Notes: generated by a model from the letters alone, not told the origin. A stretch of DNA of 46,620 bases from Paludibacter sp. (GCA_028703105.1 JAQVNN010000010.1:1-46620), one strand, 5' to 3'; shown: positions 18,801 to 27,629, counted from the first letter of the stretch. Numbers and translations are program-made.

Positions 18801-19219
18801 GAATAATGATTCAACACATGGGTGTACATTTTGAGAGAGGGGTCATATGACCATGAATTAACTCCCTGCGCATAGAACAGAATGTAATCACCGGCATTAA
18901 ATACACCATCACTTCCCTTTTCCATGTGGATAGCAAGTTCTGGCAAATCATCTATTTTAGGTTTTAGAAAACTCTGATTCAAAAGAGCTCCACCATAGCC
19001 AAAAATCCTGACATTAGACGGATTAATCCCCATTGCATTCAAATCTTCATAAGTCAGTCTGTACACTCCTGATTCTTTGATCCGGATCTTCACAAACTTA
19101 CCCTGCTTTAAAATAGATTCGGTTTTAAATGAATGTATTCCTGCATAAGCTTTTATCTGACAGACAAAAGCCACCAAAATAAGGATAGAAAACAGAATGT
19201 TTTTTTGAATGTTACTCAT
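15809..19219 (-). CDS. porU: Type IX secretion C-terminal sortase PorU
   Basis: PorU is a gingipain-like (C25 family) cysteine protease on the cell surface. It removes the C-terminal domain of T9SS cargo and attaches cargo to anionic LPS. The 1136 residues fit. After a signal peptide and beta-rich N-terminal region, the peptidase domain shows catalytic His653 in TGHANANGW and Cys686 in VAVTCNF, close to the known P. gingivalis positions. An Ig-like segment follows, and the protein ends with its own type A sorting-like domain (YNYPNPVRFNTKF, DLSGRKIW, LPTGIYLYRV). Its partner porV is next; a FAH-family gene precedes it by 89 nt. Confidence 0.95.
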   Translation of the reverse strand: MSNIQKNILFSILILVAFVCQIKAYAGIHSFKTESILKQGKFVKIRIKESGVYRLTYEDLNAMGINPSNVRIFGYGGALLNQSFLKPKIDDLPELAIHMEKGSDGVFNAGDYILFYAQGVNSWSYDPSLKMYTHVLNHYSNYGYYFVTSDAGEGRKITTEDYALPQGASYNEVNEFTDYVVYEKELVSLINSGKEFYGETFAEMLSLNLNFTFHNIVKKNNAVRVKLDVAATSTLASAFQLSLHAQQTQNLSVLPINQNNMYDRARAANMTFSFTPENDLLNFNLTYTMPNKNSKGYLNYLEVNVQRLLIMAGAAMRFQSPDNLGKDTYSKFNLSNAGASLQVWDITDHTNVVRINATVNNGSLSFYGNNKTPKTYLAIDPTLSSAFERPEIVGNVPNQNLHGMLQADMVIISHPNFVQQAQRLAQAHNDMGEITVEAVTTEQVYNEFSSGTPDATAYRWVMKMLYDNAIQSGDASKRPKYLLLFGKGSFDNRRVLRASNESFVFTYQAENSLEETNSYVTDDYYAFLEDSEGTQVPSHTMDIGVGRFPVSTVKEATNVVSKTIGYMNNENRGIWKNQICYLADDEDANMHMKQADSVALMVSRINPSFQITKIYLDAYQQETNASGESYPIAHAQFHNLLRNGLFLLDFTGHANANGWTNEQILSTADVKNLSNTSLPLWVAVTCNFLQFDQPAVSAGEQVLLNPVGGGIGIVSAARPVFASQNYNINKWINYYLFSQENGKYLRIGDVIARAKNTLGSELNKLSYVYMGDPALRLNYPDKYHVVTDKINDTSIQGNDTLRALSVAKIEGYIADKNGNPVNDFNGSLHATVFDKIQTISTLKNNNGKDAFVYKDRQNKLFSGLTEVVDGRFELTFMLPKDIKYNYGTGRINFYASCDSSGYEAQGHFENFLIGGSNPNSPDEEDGPEINMYLNTAEFKSGDKVNETPLLIAHVSDINGINQVGSGFGHDIMLTIDEDPGKSYILNDYYKSAENDFSQGTIRYKLPELRSGKHTLTFRVWDLLNNSSTQAIEFEVVKGLEPQIFSVYNYPNPVRFNTKFVIEHDRPESVLNAQVDIFDLSGRKIWSFQQTTLNEISWDVRDATGKKLPTGIYLYRVSVQSNSKTAYSKINKLFVVE

Positions 19220-19308
19220 TTATTAAAAAACGATTTGATGTGATTCATCAGGATTTTTGATTAACGTAAGCTATTGGTATTTGTTGTTTGAATTATATAT
19301 TGATAACA

Positions 19309-19920
19309 TTATTTAATCTTAAAATCAAACATTTTTTTGTCAAACATATAACCTTCCAACCTGTCGCCTACCTGTACTTTTCCAACTCCAACAGGAGTTC
19401 CCGTGAAAAGGATGTCCCCAATCTTCAAGGTAAAAAATTTGCTCGTGTAGGCTATTAATTCATCAACAGGAAAAATCATATCTTTTGAATTTCCTTTCTG
19501 TACTGTTTTTCCATTAATATCCAGATGGAATTCAATATTTTGAATATCTTCAATTTCAGTTACAGGCATAAAATTTCCAATCACAGCAGAATGGTCGAAT
19601 GCCTTGCATATTTCCCAAGGATGTCCGTTTGCCTTTAATTTCCGTTGAATATCACGTGCAGTGAAATCAACTCCCAGTCCGACTTCCCCATAATACCTGT
19701 AAGCATATTTTCTCGCGATATTTTTACCGAGCCGGTTGATTTTAATAATCAGTTCCGTTTCGTAATGCAATTCTTCGGTGAAATCCGGGATGAAGAAAGG
19801 CTTATTGTTTTTGAGCAAAGCCGAATCTGGCTTCATAAAAACAACAGGTTCAACAGGATTTTTGCTGTTTAGTTCCTTATTATGCTCGACGTAATTTTGT
19901 CCGATTGCCAGAATTTTCAT
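19309..19920 (-). CDS. Fumarylacetoacetate hydrolase family protein
   Basis: A 203-residue cytoplasmic protein of the FAH superfamily, whose members hydrolyse acylpyruvates, tautomerise or decarboxylate oxaloacetate, or act in aromatic breakdown. Family residues are visible: the metal-binding glutamates in LHYETELIIKI, DFTARDIQ, the Lys/Asp-containing KAFDHSAVIG, and the C-terminal GDILFTGTPVGVG. The length corresponds to the short single-domain (YcgM-like) form. It starts 12 nt after the rex stop, so the two are probably cotranscribed, and it precedes porU. The substrate cannot be assigned; oxaloacetate or acylpyruvate is likely by family. Confidence 0.9.
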   Translation of the reverse strand: MKILAIGQNYVEHNKELNSKNPVEPVVFMKPDSALLKNNKPFFIPDFTEELHYETELIIKINRLGKNIARKYAYRYYGEVGLGVDFTARDIQRKLKANGHPWEICKAFDHSAVIGNFMPVTEIEDIQNIEFHLDINGKTVQKGNSKDMIFPVDELIAYTSKFFTLKIGDILFTGTPVGVGKVQVGDRLEGYMFDKKMFDFKIK

Positions 19921-19932
19921 GCTAAAATACTA

Positions 19933-20592
19933 TTAAATATGCAATTCTTTCAAGGCATTCAGACGATTGAACATAACAGCCAGATGCGCATATATGGATG
20001 TATTCTGTACAACTATGTTATCCGGAACTACAATCCTGTAAGGAGTAAAGTTCCAGATGGCTTTAATTCCTCCTGCCACCATGACTTCAGAAACTTCTTG
20101 TGCTTTGTCAACAGGTACCGTTAAAATTCCGATATTAACTCCCGTTTGCTTTTGAAGCTCCACAAACCTGTCAATATGATGAATGGGGATATGATTAATG
20201 GATGTGCCTGATAATTCATATTTCACATCAAAACCAGCCATAATTTCCAGTCCGAATTGTTCCAGTCCGTTGTCATGCATCAACGCGCCACCCAGACTTC
20301 CTACCCCAAAAAGGAAAGCCTGATGGGAATTGGTAAACCCGAGAAAATTTTCAAGCACAGCAACCAATTCTTTCACATCATATCCCACGCGGGTTTTACC
20401 CGAAATCTTGACGTAAGATAAATCCTTGGCAACCATAGAAGCATCAACCGAAATGTTTCTAGCGATGCGCGTAGAGGAGAGAACCGATTCTCCTTGTTTC
20501 AAAACCAGTTTGGCAAAAGCCAGATACCACGGAAGCCTTCGCAAAGTCGGTTCCGGGACATTAAATTCTATTACGCTTTTTAAATGAGGCAT
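19933..20592 (-). CDS. rex: Redox-sensing transcriptional repressor Rex
   Basis: Rex represses fermentation and respiration genes and leaves DNA when NADH rises. The 219 residues are normal. An N-terminal winged helix (PEPTLRRLPWYLAFAKLV, then STRIARNISVDASMVAKDLSYV) spans about 1-85, followed by a Rossmann NAD(H) domain with FGVGSLGGALM, the DVKYELSGTSI segment and a C-terminal swapped helix (NIVVQNTSIYAHLAVMFN). It is transcribed divergently from leuS through a TAnnTTTG element at 20618-20625, with the FAH-family gene 12 nt downstream. No clear Rex operator palindrome is visible in the shared 82-nt gap. Confidence 0.95.
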   Translation of the reverse strand: MPHLKSVIEFNVPEPTLRRLPWYLAFAKLVLKQGESVLSSTRIARNISVDASMVAKDLSYVKISGKTRVGYDVKELVAVLENFLGFTNSHQAFLFGVGSLGGALMHDNGLEQFGLEIMAGFDVKYELSGTSINHIPIHHIDRFVELQKQTGVNIGILTVPVDKAQEVSEVMVAGGIKAIWNFTPYRIVVPDNIVVQNTSIYAHLAVMFNRLNALKELHI

Positions 20593-20617
20593 TTATCTCT
20601 GAAATAGATTTTATCTG

Positions 20618-20625
20618 CAAAAATA
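20618..20625 (-). promoter_or_regulatory. rex promoter, -7 element
   Basis: TATTTTTG on the minus strand, 25 nt before the rex ATG, in the gap shared with leuS. The rex and leuS -7 elements are only 15 nt apart, so the polymerases would compete. Confidence 0.55.
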
Positions 20626-20640
20626 ATCAAATATTTTAAT

Positions 20641-20648
20641 TAATTTTG
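20641..20648 (+). promoter_or_regulatory. leuS promoter, -7 element
   Basis: TAATTTTG matches TAnnTTTG and ends 26 nt before the leuS ATG. AAAGGA, 6 nt before the ATG, may act as a ribosome-binding site. Confidence 0.6.
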
Positions 20649-20674
20649 CACATTTATTATTTTAAAGGAATATT

Positions 20675-23467
20675 ATGGAGTACAATTTCAGTGAGATAGA
20701 AGCAAAGTGGCAAGAGTACTGGGAACAAAATCAAACCTACAAAACAGAAATCGATGTAAAAAAACCAAAGTATTATGTATTGGATATGTTTCCTTATCCT
20801 TCAGGTGCAGGATTACATGTAGGGCATCCCCTGGGATACATTGCTTCTGATATCTACAGCCGTTATAAAAGACTACAGGGTTTTAACGTACTTCATCCAA
20901 TGGGATATGATGCTTATGGTTTGCCGGCAGAGCAATATGCCATCCAAACCGGTCAGCACCCTGCTGTTACTACAGCCGCCAACATTACACGTTACAGAGA
21001 ACAACTTGACAAAATAGGGTTCTGCTATGACTGGGGAAGAGAAATCCGCACCAGTGAGCCGGACTACTACCACTGGACGCAATGGGCTTTTATACAAATG
21101 TTCAATCATTATTTCGACACGAAATTGCAAAAAGCAATGCCCGTTGAATTGCTGGTTCAACATCTTGAGAATAACGGAACGAATGGTATTAATGCCCACG
21201 GGACAGAAGAATTGGATTTTTCTGCAGCTGAGTGGAAATTAAAAACTGAAAAGGAGCAGCAGGACATACTGTTGAATTATCGCATCGCCTATTTAGCAGA
21301 TCTGAAAGTGAATTGGTGTCCAGCCCTTGGAACTGTACTCGCGAATGATGAGGTCAGCGAAGGGCTCTCCATTCGTGGCGGTCACCCGGTTGAACAGAAA
21401 ATGATGCGCCAGTGGAGCCTGCGGGTATCAGCTTATGCACAAAGATTACTCGACGGTTTATCCAAAATTGACTGGACCGACTCGCTGAAAGAGACTCAGA
21501 AAAACTGGATTGGCAGAAGTGAAGGAGCTGAGATGACATTCAGGCTCAAAGGTAAAGATGTTAGCTTCGACATTTTCACGACCCGCGCCGACACCATTTA
21601 CGGGGTGACATTCATGGTGCTTGCTCCTGAAAGCGAGCTGGTTGATGTATGCACGATACCCAAACAGGCTACTGAAGTGCAACACTACCTTGAAGCTACA
21701 AAAAAACGCACAGAACGGGAGAGAATCGCTGACCGTCGTATCACAGGCGTGTTTACCGGTTCTTATGCCATCAACCCGGTAAGTGGAACCGAAATTCCGG
21801 TCTGGATATCGGATTATGTGCTGGCAGGTTACGGCACGGGAGCCATCATGGCTGTGCCAGGTCACGACAGTCGCGACTATGCTTTCGCGAGGCACTTCAA
21901 CCTCCCGATTATTCCCCTGATTGAAGGATGTGATATTACAGAAGAAAGTTTTGACGCGAAAGAAGGCATCATGATGAATTCCGGATTTCTGAATGGTCTG
22001 ACTGTTAAGGAAGCCATTGAAAAAACAAAAGAATATGTAGAAGAAACAGGAATCGGTAAAATCAAAGTAAACTATCGCCTCCGCGATGCGATTTTCAGTC
22101 GCCAGCGCTATTGGGGCGAACCGTTCCCGGTTTATTACAAAGATGATATGCCTTACATGCTCGACGAAAGCAAATTACCGCTGGTACTTCCGGAAGTAGA
22201 TAAATTCTTACCGACTGAAAAAGGAGAACCCCCATTGGGCAGGGCTAAAAACTGGCAAACTGAAGATGGTTTTCCATTGGAATTGTGTACCATGCCAGGA
22301 TTTGCCGGTTCATCGGCTTACTACCTACGCTACATGGATCCAAAAAACGACAAGGCATTAGTAAGCAAAGAAGCCAACGCGTACTGGCGAAATGTGGACT
22401 TGTACATTGGCGGAACCGAACATGCAACCGGCCACTTGATTTACAGCCGTTTTTGGAACAAATTTTTGTTCGATCTCGGATTGGTTTGCGAAGATGAACC
22501 GTTTAAAAAGCTGATTAACCAGGGCATGATACAAGGTCGCAGTAATTTTGTTTACAGGATTAAGGAGACTGCCCCCCTTAATTCCCCAAAAGGTGGAAAA
22601 TCCACGCCGGTTTTTGTTTCTTATAATTTGAAAGACCAATACGAAACGACTCCTATTCATGTGGATGTCAACATAGTTTACAACGATCAGTTAGATATAG
22701 AAAGATTCAAAAACTGGAATCCCGAATATAAAAATGCCGAGTTTATCCTCGAAGAGGGGAAATACATCTGCGGATGGGCGATTGAGAAAATGTCGAAGTC
22801 GATGTTCAATGTGGTGAATCCGGATGACATTGTCGAAAAATACGGAGCCGACACGTTACGCTTGTACGAAATGTTCCTTGGTCCGCTCGAACAATCAAAA
22901 CCCTGGGATACCAATGGCATCGACGGGGTACATCGTTTCCTGAAACGCCTCTGGGCGCTGTTCTATAAAGACGGGGAGCTCTTGCTGAATAACGAGCAGC
23001 CTGATGCTGATGAACTCAAAATTTTACACAAGACAATAAAAAAAGTAACTTTCGATATAGAGAATTTTTCATTCAACACATCTGTTTCTGCGTTCATGAT
23101 TTGCTTGAATGAATTGTCAGCACTCAAATGCAACAAGAGAGCCATTCTAGAGCCTCTGGTGATTTTACTGGCTCCTTTTGCCCCACACATTGCAGAAGAA
23201 TTGTACCATATACTTGGCAATACCGGAACCGTGTTTGATGCAGATTTCCCGGTATGCAACGAGGCTTTTCTCGTTGAATCTACAGTAAAATATCCGATCT
23301 CATTCAATGGGAAAGTAAGGTTTACACTTGAACTTCCCGCAGATATGGACAAGGCAGAGATAGAGAAAACGACATTAGAAAACGAAAACACTCAAAAACA
23401 ACTGAACGGAGCATCCATCAAAAAAGTAATTGTGGTGCCGGGTAAAATTGTGAATATAGTAATTTAA
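20675..23467 (+). CDS. leuS: Leucyl-tRNA synthetase, with a small extra insertion
   Basis: A class I synthetase charging tRNA-Leu with leucine. The 930 residues fit the Bacteroidota form. The HIGH-type motif HVGH is at 48-51 within [13 protein letters not shown]; the editing domain lies at about 230-420 with [13 protein letters not shown] and [20 protein letters not shown] is at 705-709; the anticodon-binding and C-terminal domains are complete. Residues 633-645 ([13 protein letters not shown]) interrupt the segment that in other Bacteroidota runs YRIKxTxTFVS; those 13 residues look like a translated intergenic repeat and stay in frame. Divergent from rex; no clear terminator downstream. Confidence 0.97.
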   Translation: MEYNFSEIEAKWQEYWEQNQTYKTEIDVKKPKYYVLDMFPYPSGAGLHVGHPLGYIASDIYSRYKRLQGFNVLHPMGYDAYGLPAEQYAIQTGQHPAVTTAANITRYREQLDKIGFCYDWGREIRTSEPDYYHWTQWAFIQMFNHYFDTKLQKAMPVELLVQHLENNGTNGINAHGTEELDFSAAEWKLKTEKEQQDILLNYRIAYLADLKVNWCPALGTVLANDEVSEGLSIRGGHPVEQKMMRQWSLRVSAYAQRLLDGLSKIDWTDSLKETQKNWIGRSEGAEMTFRLKGKDVSFDIFTTRADTIYGVTFMVLAPESELVDVCTIPKQATEVQHYLEATKKRTERERIADRRITGVFTGSYAINPVSGTEIPVWISDYVLAGYGTGAIMAVPGHDSRDYAFARHFNLPIIPLIEGCDITEESFDAKEGIMMNSGFLNGLTVKEAIEKTKEYVEETGIGKIKVNYRLRDAIFSRQRYWGEPFPVYYKDDMPYMLDESKLPLVLPEVDKFLPTEKGEPPLGRAKNWQTEDGFPLELCTMPGFAGSSAYYLRYMDPKNDKALVSKEANAYWRNVDLYIGGTEHATGHLIYSRFWNKFLFDLGLVCEDEPFKKLINQGMIQGRSNFVYRIKETAPLNSPKGGKSTPVFVSYNLKDQYETTPIHVDVNIVYNDQLDIERFKNWNPEYKNAEFILEEGKYICGWAIEKMSKSMFNVVNPDDIVEKYGADTLRLYEMFLGPLEQSKPWDTNGIDGVHRFLKRLWALFYKDGELLLNNEQPDADELKILHKTIKKVTFDIENFSFNTSVSAFMICLNELSALKCNKRAILEPLVILLAPFAPHIAEELYHILGNTGTVFDADFPVCNEAFLVESTVKYPISFNGKVRFTLELPADMDKAEIEKTTLENENTQKQLNGASIKKVIVVPGKIVNIVI
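22571..22609 (+). repeat. Repeat-like in-frame insertion inside leuS
   Basis: These 39 nt encode residues 633-645. The DNA has a C-rich arm (CCCCCC, then TTCCCC) followed by a G-rich arm (AGGTGG), like the C-rich/G-rich palindromic repeats I know from gaps in Bacteroidota genomes. Boundaries are estimated from the expected LeuRS sequence and could shift by a codon. Confidence 0.45.
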
Positions 23468-23523
23468 TAGAAGCGAAGAGCGGAAAACGGGAAACACCGG
23501 GTTGAATAACCAATTGCGTACTA

Positions 23524-23570
23524 GAGGGGGTTGCCTCGTCGTTCACTTTGTAAACTCCCCGCGATGACGG
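23524..23570 (+). repeat. Degenerate copy of a widespread intergenic repeat
   Basis: GGTTGCCTCGTCGTTC and CTCCCCGCGATGACGG, 12 nt apart, resemble the common bacterial intergenic element with GATTGCTTCGTC on one side and CTCGCAATGACG on the other. Recognition is from memory. It lies between leuS and the YitT-family gene. Confidence 0.4.
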
Positions 23571-23602
23571 TCGTTTGACTGTTGACCGTAAACAATAAAC
23601 AT

Positions 23603-24487
23603 ATGACACTAAAAACAAGTACAAAAAAGACCTGGATCAGCATACGGGAATATGTTATGATCGTATTTGGCTTATTGCTTTATGCCTTTGCCTGGAAAGG
23701 GTTGCTGATTCCTCACCAGATCACAGGGGGTGGAGTTACCGGTGTTGGAGCATTGGTATATTACGCGACCGGTATCCCGATTTCAGCGACCTATCTGGCT
23801 ATAAATGCCGTGTTACTTATTATTGCATTTAGACTTGTAGGTTGGCAGTTTAGCGTGAGAACCATCATGGGGGTGGGTGTGCTTACCTTTTTTTTAAGTG
23901 TTATTCCGGTATTTCCTCTGGGGACATTTGTACATGAAAATGAAAGTTTTATGGCATGCGTACTTGGCGGACTTATCATGGGCAGTGGCATAGGACTGAT
24001 TTTTCTCAACAATGGGAGCTCCGGAGGCACTGACATCATTGCTAAAGTACTCAACAAATACCGGAACATCACGTTGGGACGCGCCTTGTTATATTCCGAT
24101 GTGCTGATTATTTCATCTTCTTATTTTCTGGAATTCGGGAGCATCGAAAAAATAGTTTATGGTCTGACAACGCTTACTGTCTCTACCCTTACAATAGATA
24201 TTGTCATTAACGGGGTACGTCAATCTGTACAGTTTTTTATTTTTTCGAAGAAATACGATGAAATTGCCAACCGCATTAATATGGATTTACATCGTGGCGT
24301 TACAATACTGGATGGCACAGGATGGTATTCAAAGGAACCTGTGAAAGTCATTACCGTAATGGTTCGTAAGAACGAATCTATCAACATTTTCCGCATCGTT
24401 AAGGAAATTGACCCCAACGCCTTTATATCACAGTCGTCTGCAATCGGGGTTTACGGAGAAGGATTTGATGTGATAAAATCAAAATAA
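23603..24487 (+). CDS. YitT family membrane protein (DUF161/DUF2179)
   Basis: A 294-residue inner-membrane protein of unknown function. The N-terminal two thirds hold five or six hydrophobic helices with the family segments GLLIPHQITGGGVTGVGAL and GGLIMGSGIGLIFLNNGSSGGTDIIA. The C-terminal soluble DUF2179 domain (about 215-294) includes RGVTILDGTGWYS and KVITVMVRKNE and is predicted to face the cytoplasm. ATG at 23603 is used rather than a TTG seven codons upstream. It stands between leuS and the flippase gene, separated from the latter by 39 nt, with no obvious promoter; the context does not reveal its job. Confidence 0.9.
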   Translation: MTLKTSTKKTWISIREYVMIVFGLLLYAFAWKGLLIPHQITGGGVTGVGALVYYATGIPISATYLAINAVLLIIAFRLVGWQFSVRTIMGVGVLTFFLSVIPVFPLGTFVHENESFMACVLGGLIMGSGIGLIFLNNGSSGGTDIIAKVLNKYRNITLGRALLYSDVLIISSSYFLEFGSIEKIVYGLTTLTVSTLTIDIVINGVRQSVQFFIFSKKYDEIANRINMDLHRGVTILDGTGWYSKEPVKVITVMVRKNESINIFRIVKEIDPNAFISQSSAIGVYGEGFDVIKSK

Positions 24488-24526
24488 TTACAAATTTATT
24501 AGTCCTATCTGTCTGTTTTTGTATTA

Positions 24527-25987
24527 ATGGGAGACAATTTTAAGAAAAACATGCTTGGTGCAATGACCTGGAGTTCAGTGAACATCTTTGGCATGCAGCT
24601 GGTCCAGTTGATTATCGGAATTATCCTGGCAAGGATCCTGATGCCGGAAGACTTCGGACTAATCGGGATTCTATATGTTTTTTTTGGCCTTTCAACAGTA
24701 CTGATTGACGGCGGTTTTGGTCAGGGACTGATAAAAAAACCAAATGCCGACAACAAGGATTTCAGTACCGTTTTTTTTCTGAATATCTTCTTATCATTCG
24801 TTCTTTATACTATTCTTTATTTTTCAGCTCCTTATATTGCCCTGTTTTTTTCACAACCAGATATAGTTTCTCTCTCCAGGATTGCTTTTCTCACCGTTCT
24901 GATATTCCCTTTATATCAAACTCAACAAATACAACTTCTAAAAAACCTTAACTACAAGACACTGGCTAAGGTTAATATCATCAGTGTAAGCTTAAGTGGA
25001 ATAGTGGCAACGATTCTGGCAGCTACTGGTTATGGTGTATGGGCACTTGTTTATCAGCAACTTTTATTCCATTTTTTTAGATTTTTCTTTTTTACAATCA
25101 ACATCAGATGGAAACCTCTGTTGACTTTTAAGTTTTCAACCATTCGCGAATTATCAGGATTTTCATTGCCTTTGCTTGGACAGTTCATATTGAATGTAAT
25201 ATTTAATCAAATCTACATTGTGATCATTGGCCGGTTTTACCCCATCCGCCAGGTGGGTTATTTTTCTCAGGCAAACAAATACAGTGAAACCGTCAATGCA
25301 GCAACACAGAATATCTTAGCAATGGGAACATTCCCCTCTTTTGCGAAAATTCAGGACGACAAAGAGCGGTTACTCCGGGTGTACAGAACCCTGATAACAT
25401 CCGTTTCCATGATAACATTTCCGTTGGTGATTTTCCTGATTGTTGCAGCGGAACCCATCATTATCACGCTGATTTCTGAAAAATGGTTGCCTTCGGTTGT
25501 TTTACTGCAATTGTTATTGCTGGCTAACCTTTTTAACCCTCAATACACCATCAACGTCAATATCCTGAATGCGCGGGGAACATCCAAAACCACGCTGAGA
25601 CTCGAAATTATCAAGAAAGCTCTTATTCTTATATCTGTTCTTGTTTGTTTCCATTTTGGAATCAAAGCTATGCTTATCGGGTTTATTGTTGCTAATTTTC
25701 TGGCTTATTTGTTGTCGATGGTTGCGATTAAAAAATCGCTGAATCATTATTATAGGCATCAGGTGGCTGACTTAATCAAAACACTGGCTATTAGCCTTCT
25801 AACCGGTGGGGCTACCTGGTTTTTCAACTATATTTCAACGGCCATAATCCTGAAACTGGCTGTGCAGGGGATCACATTTGTTTTGCTGTATTTAATTGCT
25901 ATAAAGATATTTTTTCCGAAAAAACTCGAGTCAATTGTGAGGGAAATTAAAGATTCAAGGGAAAATACTGAAAAACGGGAATCGTAA
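24527..25987 (+). CDS. Wzx-like polysaccharide flippase (MOP superfamily)
   Basis: A 486-residue inner-membrane protein with 12-14 predicted helices, of the lipopolysaccharide biosynthesis/WzxC-TuaB branch of the MOP exporters. It probably moves undecaprenyl-linked glycan units across the membrane. Typical features are the N-terminal MTWSSVNIFGMQLVQLIIGIILA, ILMPEDFGLIGI and DGGFGQGLIKKP segments and the later VGYFSQANKYS. It faces the five-gene glycan operon tail to tail: its stop codon ends at 25987 and the acetyltransferase stop begins at 25988. The neighbouring operon may supply its substrate, but the two are transcribed separately. Confidence 0.9.
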   Translation: MGDNFKKNMLGAMTWSSVNIFGMQLVQLIIGIILARILMPEDFGLIGILYVFFGLSTVLIDGGFGQGLIKKPNADNKDFSTVFFLNIFLSFVLYTILYFSAPYIALFFSQPDIVSLSRIAFLTVLIFPLYQTQQIQLLKNLNYKTLAKVNIISVSLSGIVATILAATGYGVWALVYQQLLFHFFRFFFFTINIRWKPLLTFKFSTIRELSGFSLPLLGQFILNVIFNQIYIVIIGRFYPIRQVGYFSQANKYSETVNAATQNILAMGTFPSFAKIQDDKERLLRVYRTLITSVSMITFPLVIFLIVAAEPIIITLISEKWLPSVVLLQLLLLANLFNPQYTINVNILNARGTSKTTLRLEIIKKALILISVLVCFHFGIKAMLIGFIVANFLAYLLSMVAIKKSLNHYYRHQVADLIKTLAISLLTGGATWFFNYISTAIILKLAVQGITFVLLYLIAIKIFFPKKLESIVREIKDSRENTEKRES

Positions 25988-26545
25988 TCACATTCGCTTT
26001 AAACTTTTTTCAATCTCCAATATTTTTCGATTTCTGTCACCCTTTTTCTTTGCCGGAATTCCCGCGTATATTTCCCAATCCGGAACATCCGATTTCAGCA
26101 AACTCATTGCTCCTAAACACGCCCCCTCACCCATAGTAAGAGCGGGTAAAATTACAGAACCGGCTCCAACAATGGCATGTTTTTTTAAAATTATTCTACC
26201 TCCGGTCACATGGGTAGCCGTTTCAGGAAGCGTTGGATTTGTCATGTACTCACCGCTGTAATCATCGTTCTGACTGTAAATCATCACCCTGCCCGAAATC
26301 GTCACATAATCATCAATATCAACACCATAACCAGCATAAATAGCGGTATAGGCTGAAATATGCACATAAGAACCAATCTTAATTCTGCCTGATAAAATAC
26401 AAAAATCATCAATTCTCACATGATCGCCGATGATCATCTGTTCCGGTGTGTATATTGATGCTTTTCTGCTGATTTTAACACTCTTCCCTATTTTTAAAAA
26501 CCCAATCTCAGTTAATTCTGATGTCGTATAGAATGATGTTTGCAT
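25988..26545 (-). CDS. Hexapeptide-repeat acyltransferase (sugar O- or N-acetyltransferase)
   Basis: A 185-residue left-handed beta-helix acetyltransferase of the galactoside/WbbJ type. The repeats run from about residue 25 (KIGKSVKIS) through IGDHVRIDDFCILSGRIKIG and GYGVDIDDYVTISGRVMI; then come the loop HVTGGRIILKKHAIVGAGSVILP and the C-terminal EIYAGIPAKKKG, where the acetyl-CoA-binding prolines normally sit. ATG at 26545 leaves one base after the aminotransferase stop; the longer reading (from 26611) would overlap that gene by 65 nt. Because it follows a sugar 4-aminotransferase, N-acetylation of the resulting amino sugar is the likeliest role. Confidence 0.85.
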   Translation of the reverse strand: MQTSFYTTSELTEIGFLKIGKSVKISRKASIYTPEQMIIGDHVRIDDFCILSGRIKIGSYVHISAYTAIYAGYGVDIDDYVTISGRVMIYSQNDDYSGEYMTNPTLPETATHVTGGRIILKKHAIVGAGSVILPALTMGEGACLGAMSLLKSDVPDWEIYAGIPAKKKGDRNRKILEIEKSLKRM

Positions 26546-26546
26546 C

Positions 26547-27629
26547 TCAAATGGTGTTTTTACATATAACTTCGATAATCTGATCTTGTACAGACGCTTC
26601 CAGATCACCAAATAAAGGCAAACACAGTATTCTGGTAACGAGATTCTCAGATACAGGGCAAGGTTGATAGCCGTGCAAATAATCCAGTTTATTCAAGGAT
26701 GGGTAAAAATATCTCCTGGGGTATATCTCCATTTTATTTAATTCCCGTTGAATATTCAGTGTTATTTCTTCCTGTTGAAATACCACCGGGAAATAAGCAT
26801 AATTCATACAGAAATCGGGATTAATCGACTGTAACTTTATTTTAGATTGAGATTGCAAGCGGTTATAATAACGCATCCAGACTTCTTTTCTTTTGTCGGC
26901 TATTTCTTTCATTTCTGATAAAACTGCCAAACCCATTGCTGCCTGAAATTCATTCATTTTGCAGTTAATTCCAACCGTATCTACTTTATCATAACCCGAA
27001 ATACCAAAATTAATCAATAGTTTTGCACGGTCATAATCCTCTTTTCTTTTGAATATTATCGCCCCTCCCTCTATGGTGTGAAAAATCTTGGTAGCATGAA
27101 AACTTAAGATAGAAGCATCACCATAGCTTAGTATATTACGTTTTTCATTTTTCACATCAAAAGCATGTGCCGCATCAAAGATGAGTTTTATATTATGAGC
27201 AGTACAAATTTTTTCCAACTCTTCAACTTCACAAGCATTACCAAAAACATGAACAGGAAGTATTGCTGAGGTGGTTGAATTAATTTTTTGTACGACTTGC
27301 TGAACGTCAATATTAAAAGAATCCGGGTTGATGTCAGCAAACACAGGTGTTAGATGTTCCCAGAGCAAACTACTTGTAGTTGCAACAAAAGAAAAAGGTG
27401 TAGTTATAACTTCATTTTTCAGTCCCAGAACCTTATATGCAACCTGAAGAGCCAGGGTTCCGTTAGAAACCAAAACAAGATGTTTTACATTCAAGAACCT
27501 GCAAAGTTCCCTCTCAAGTTCATTTACCAGACTACCATTGTTTGTAATCCAACCCGAATCAAATATTTTATCAACATAGGCCTGATATTTTCTTTTATCC
27601 GGTAAATATGTTTTGGTGACGTTTATCAT
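26547..27629 (-). CDS. DegT/DnrJ/EryC1/StrS-family sugar aminotransferase
   Basis: A 360-residue PLP-dependent enzyme that aminates a nucleotide-linked keto sugar, probably a dTDP-4-keto-6-deoxyhexose. The family pattern is clear: SGWITNNGSLVNELE, SNGTLALQ, TTPFSFVATTSS, PVHVFGNACEV, FDAAHAFDV, and the PLP lysine in SFHATKIFHTIEGGA. The opening MINVTKTYLPDKRKY resembles the VioA/WecE-like group making 4-amino-4,6-dideoxy sugars. It lies 2 nt after the WecF-like gene and 1 nt before the acetyltransferase, which together suggest synthesis and transfer of a 4-acetamido-4,6-dideoxyhexose. The stereochemistry is not determined. Confidence 0.9.
   Translation of the reverse strand: MINVTKTYLPDKRKYQAYVDKIFDSGWITNNGSLVNELERELCRFLNVKHLVLVSNGTLALQVAYKVLGLKNEVITTPFSFVATTSSLLWEHLTPVFADINPDSFNIDVQQVVQKINSTTSAILPVHVFGNACEVEELEKICTAHNIKLIFDAAHAFDVKNEKRNILSYGDASILSFHATKIFHTIEGGAIIFKRKEDYDRAKLLINFGISGYDKVDTVGINCKMNEFQAAMGLAVLSEMKEIADKRKEVWMRYYNRLQSQSKIKLQSINPDFCMNYAYFPVVFQQEEITLNIQRELNKMEIYPRRYFYPSLNKLDYLHGYQPCPVSENLVTRILCLPLFGDLEASVQDQIIEVICKNTI

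Noticed and set aside
20593-20674. Rex operator between rex and leuS
   Set aside because: No TTGTGAA/TTCACAA-type palindrome is visible; the gap is simply AT-rich.
25988-26611. Longer start for the acetyltransferase at 26611
   Set aside because: It would overlap the aminotransferase by 65 nt; ATG at 26545 fits the family N-terminus and operon spacing.
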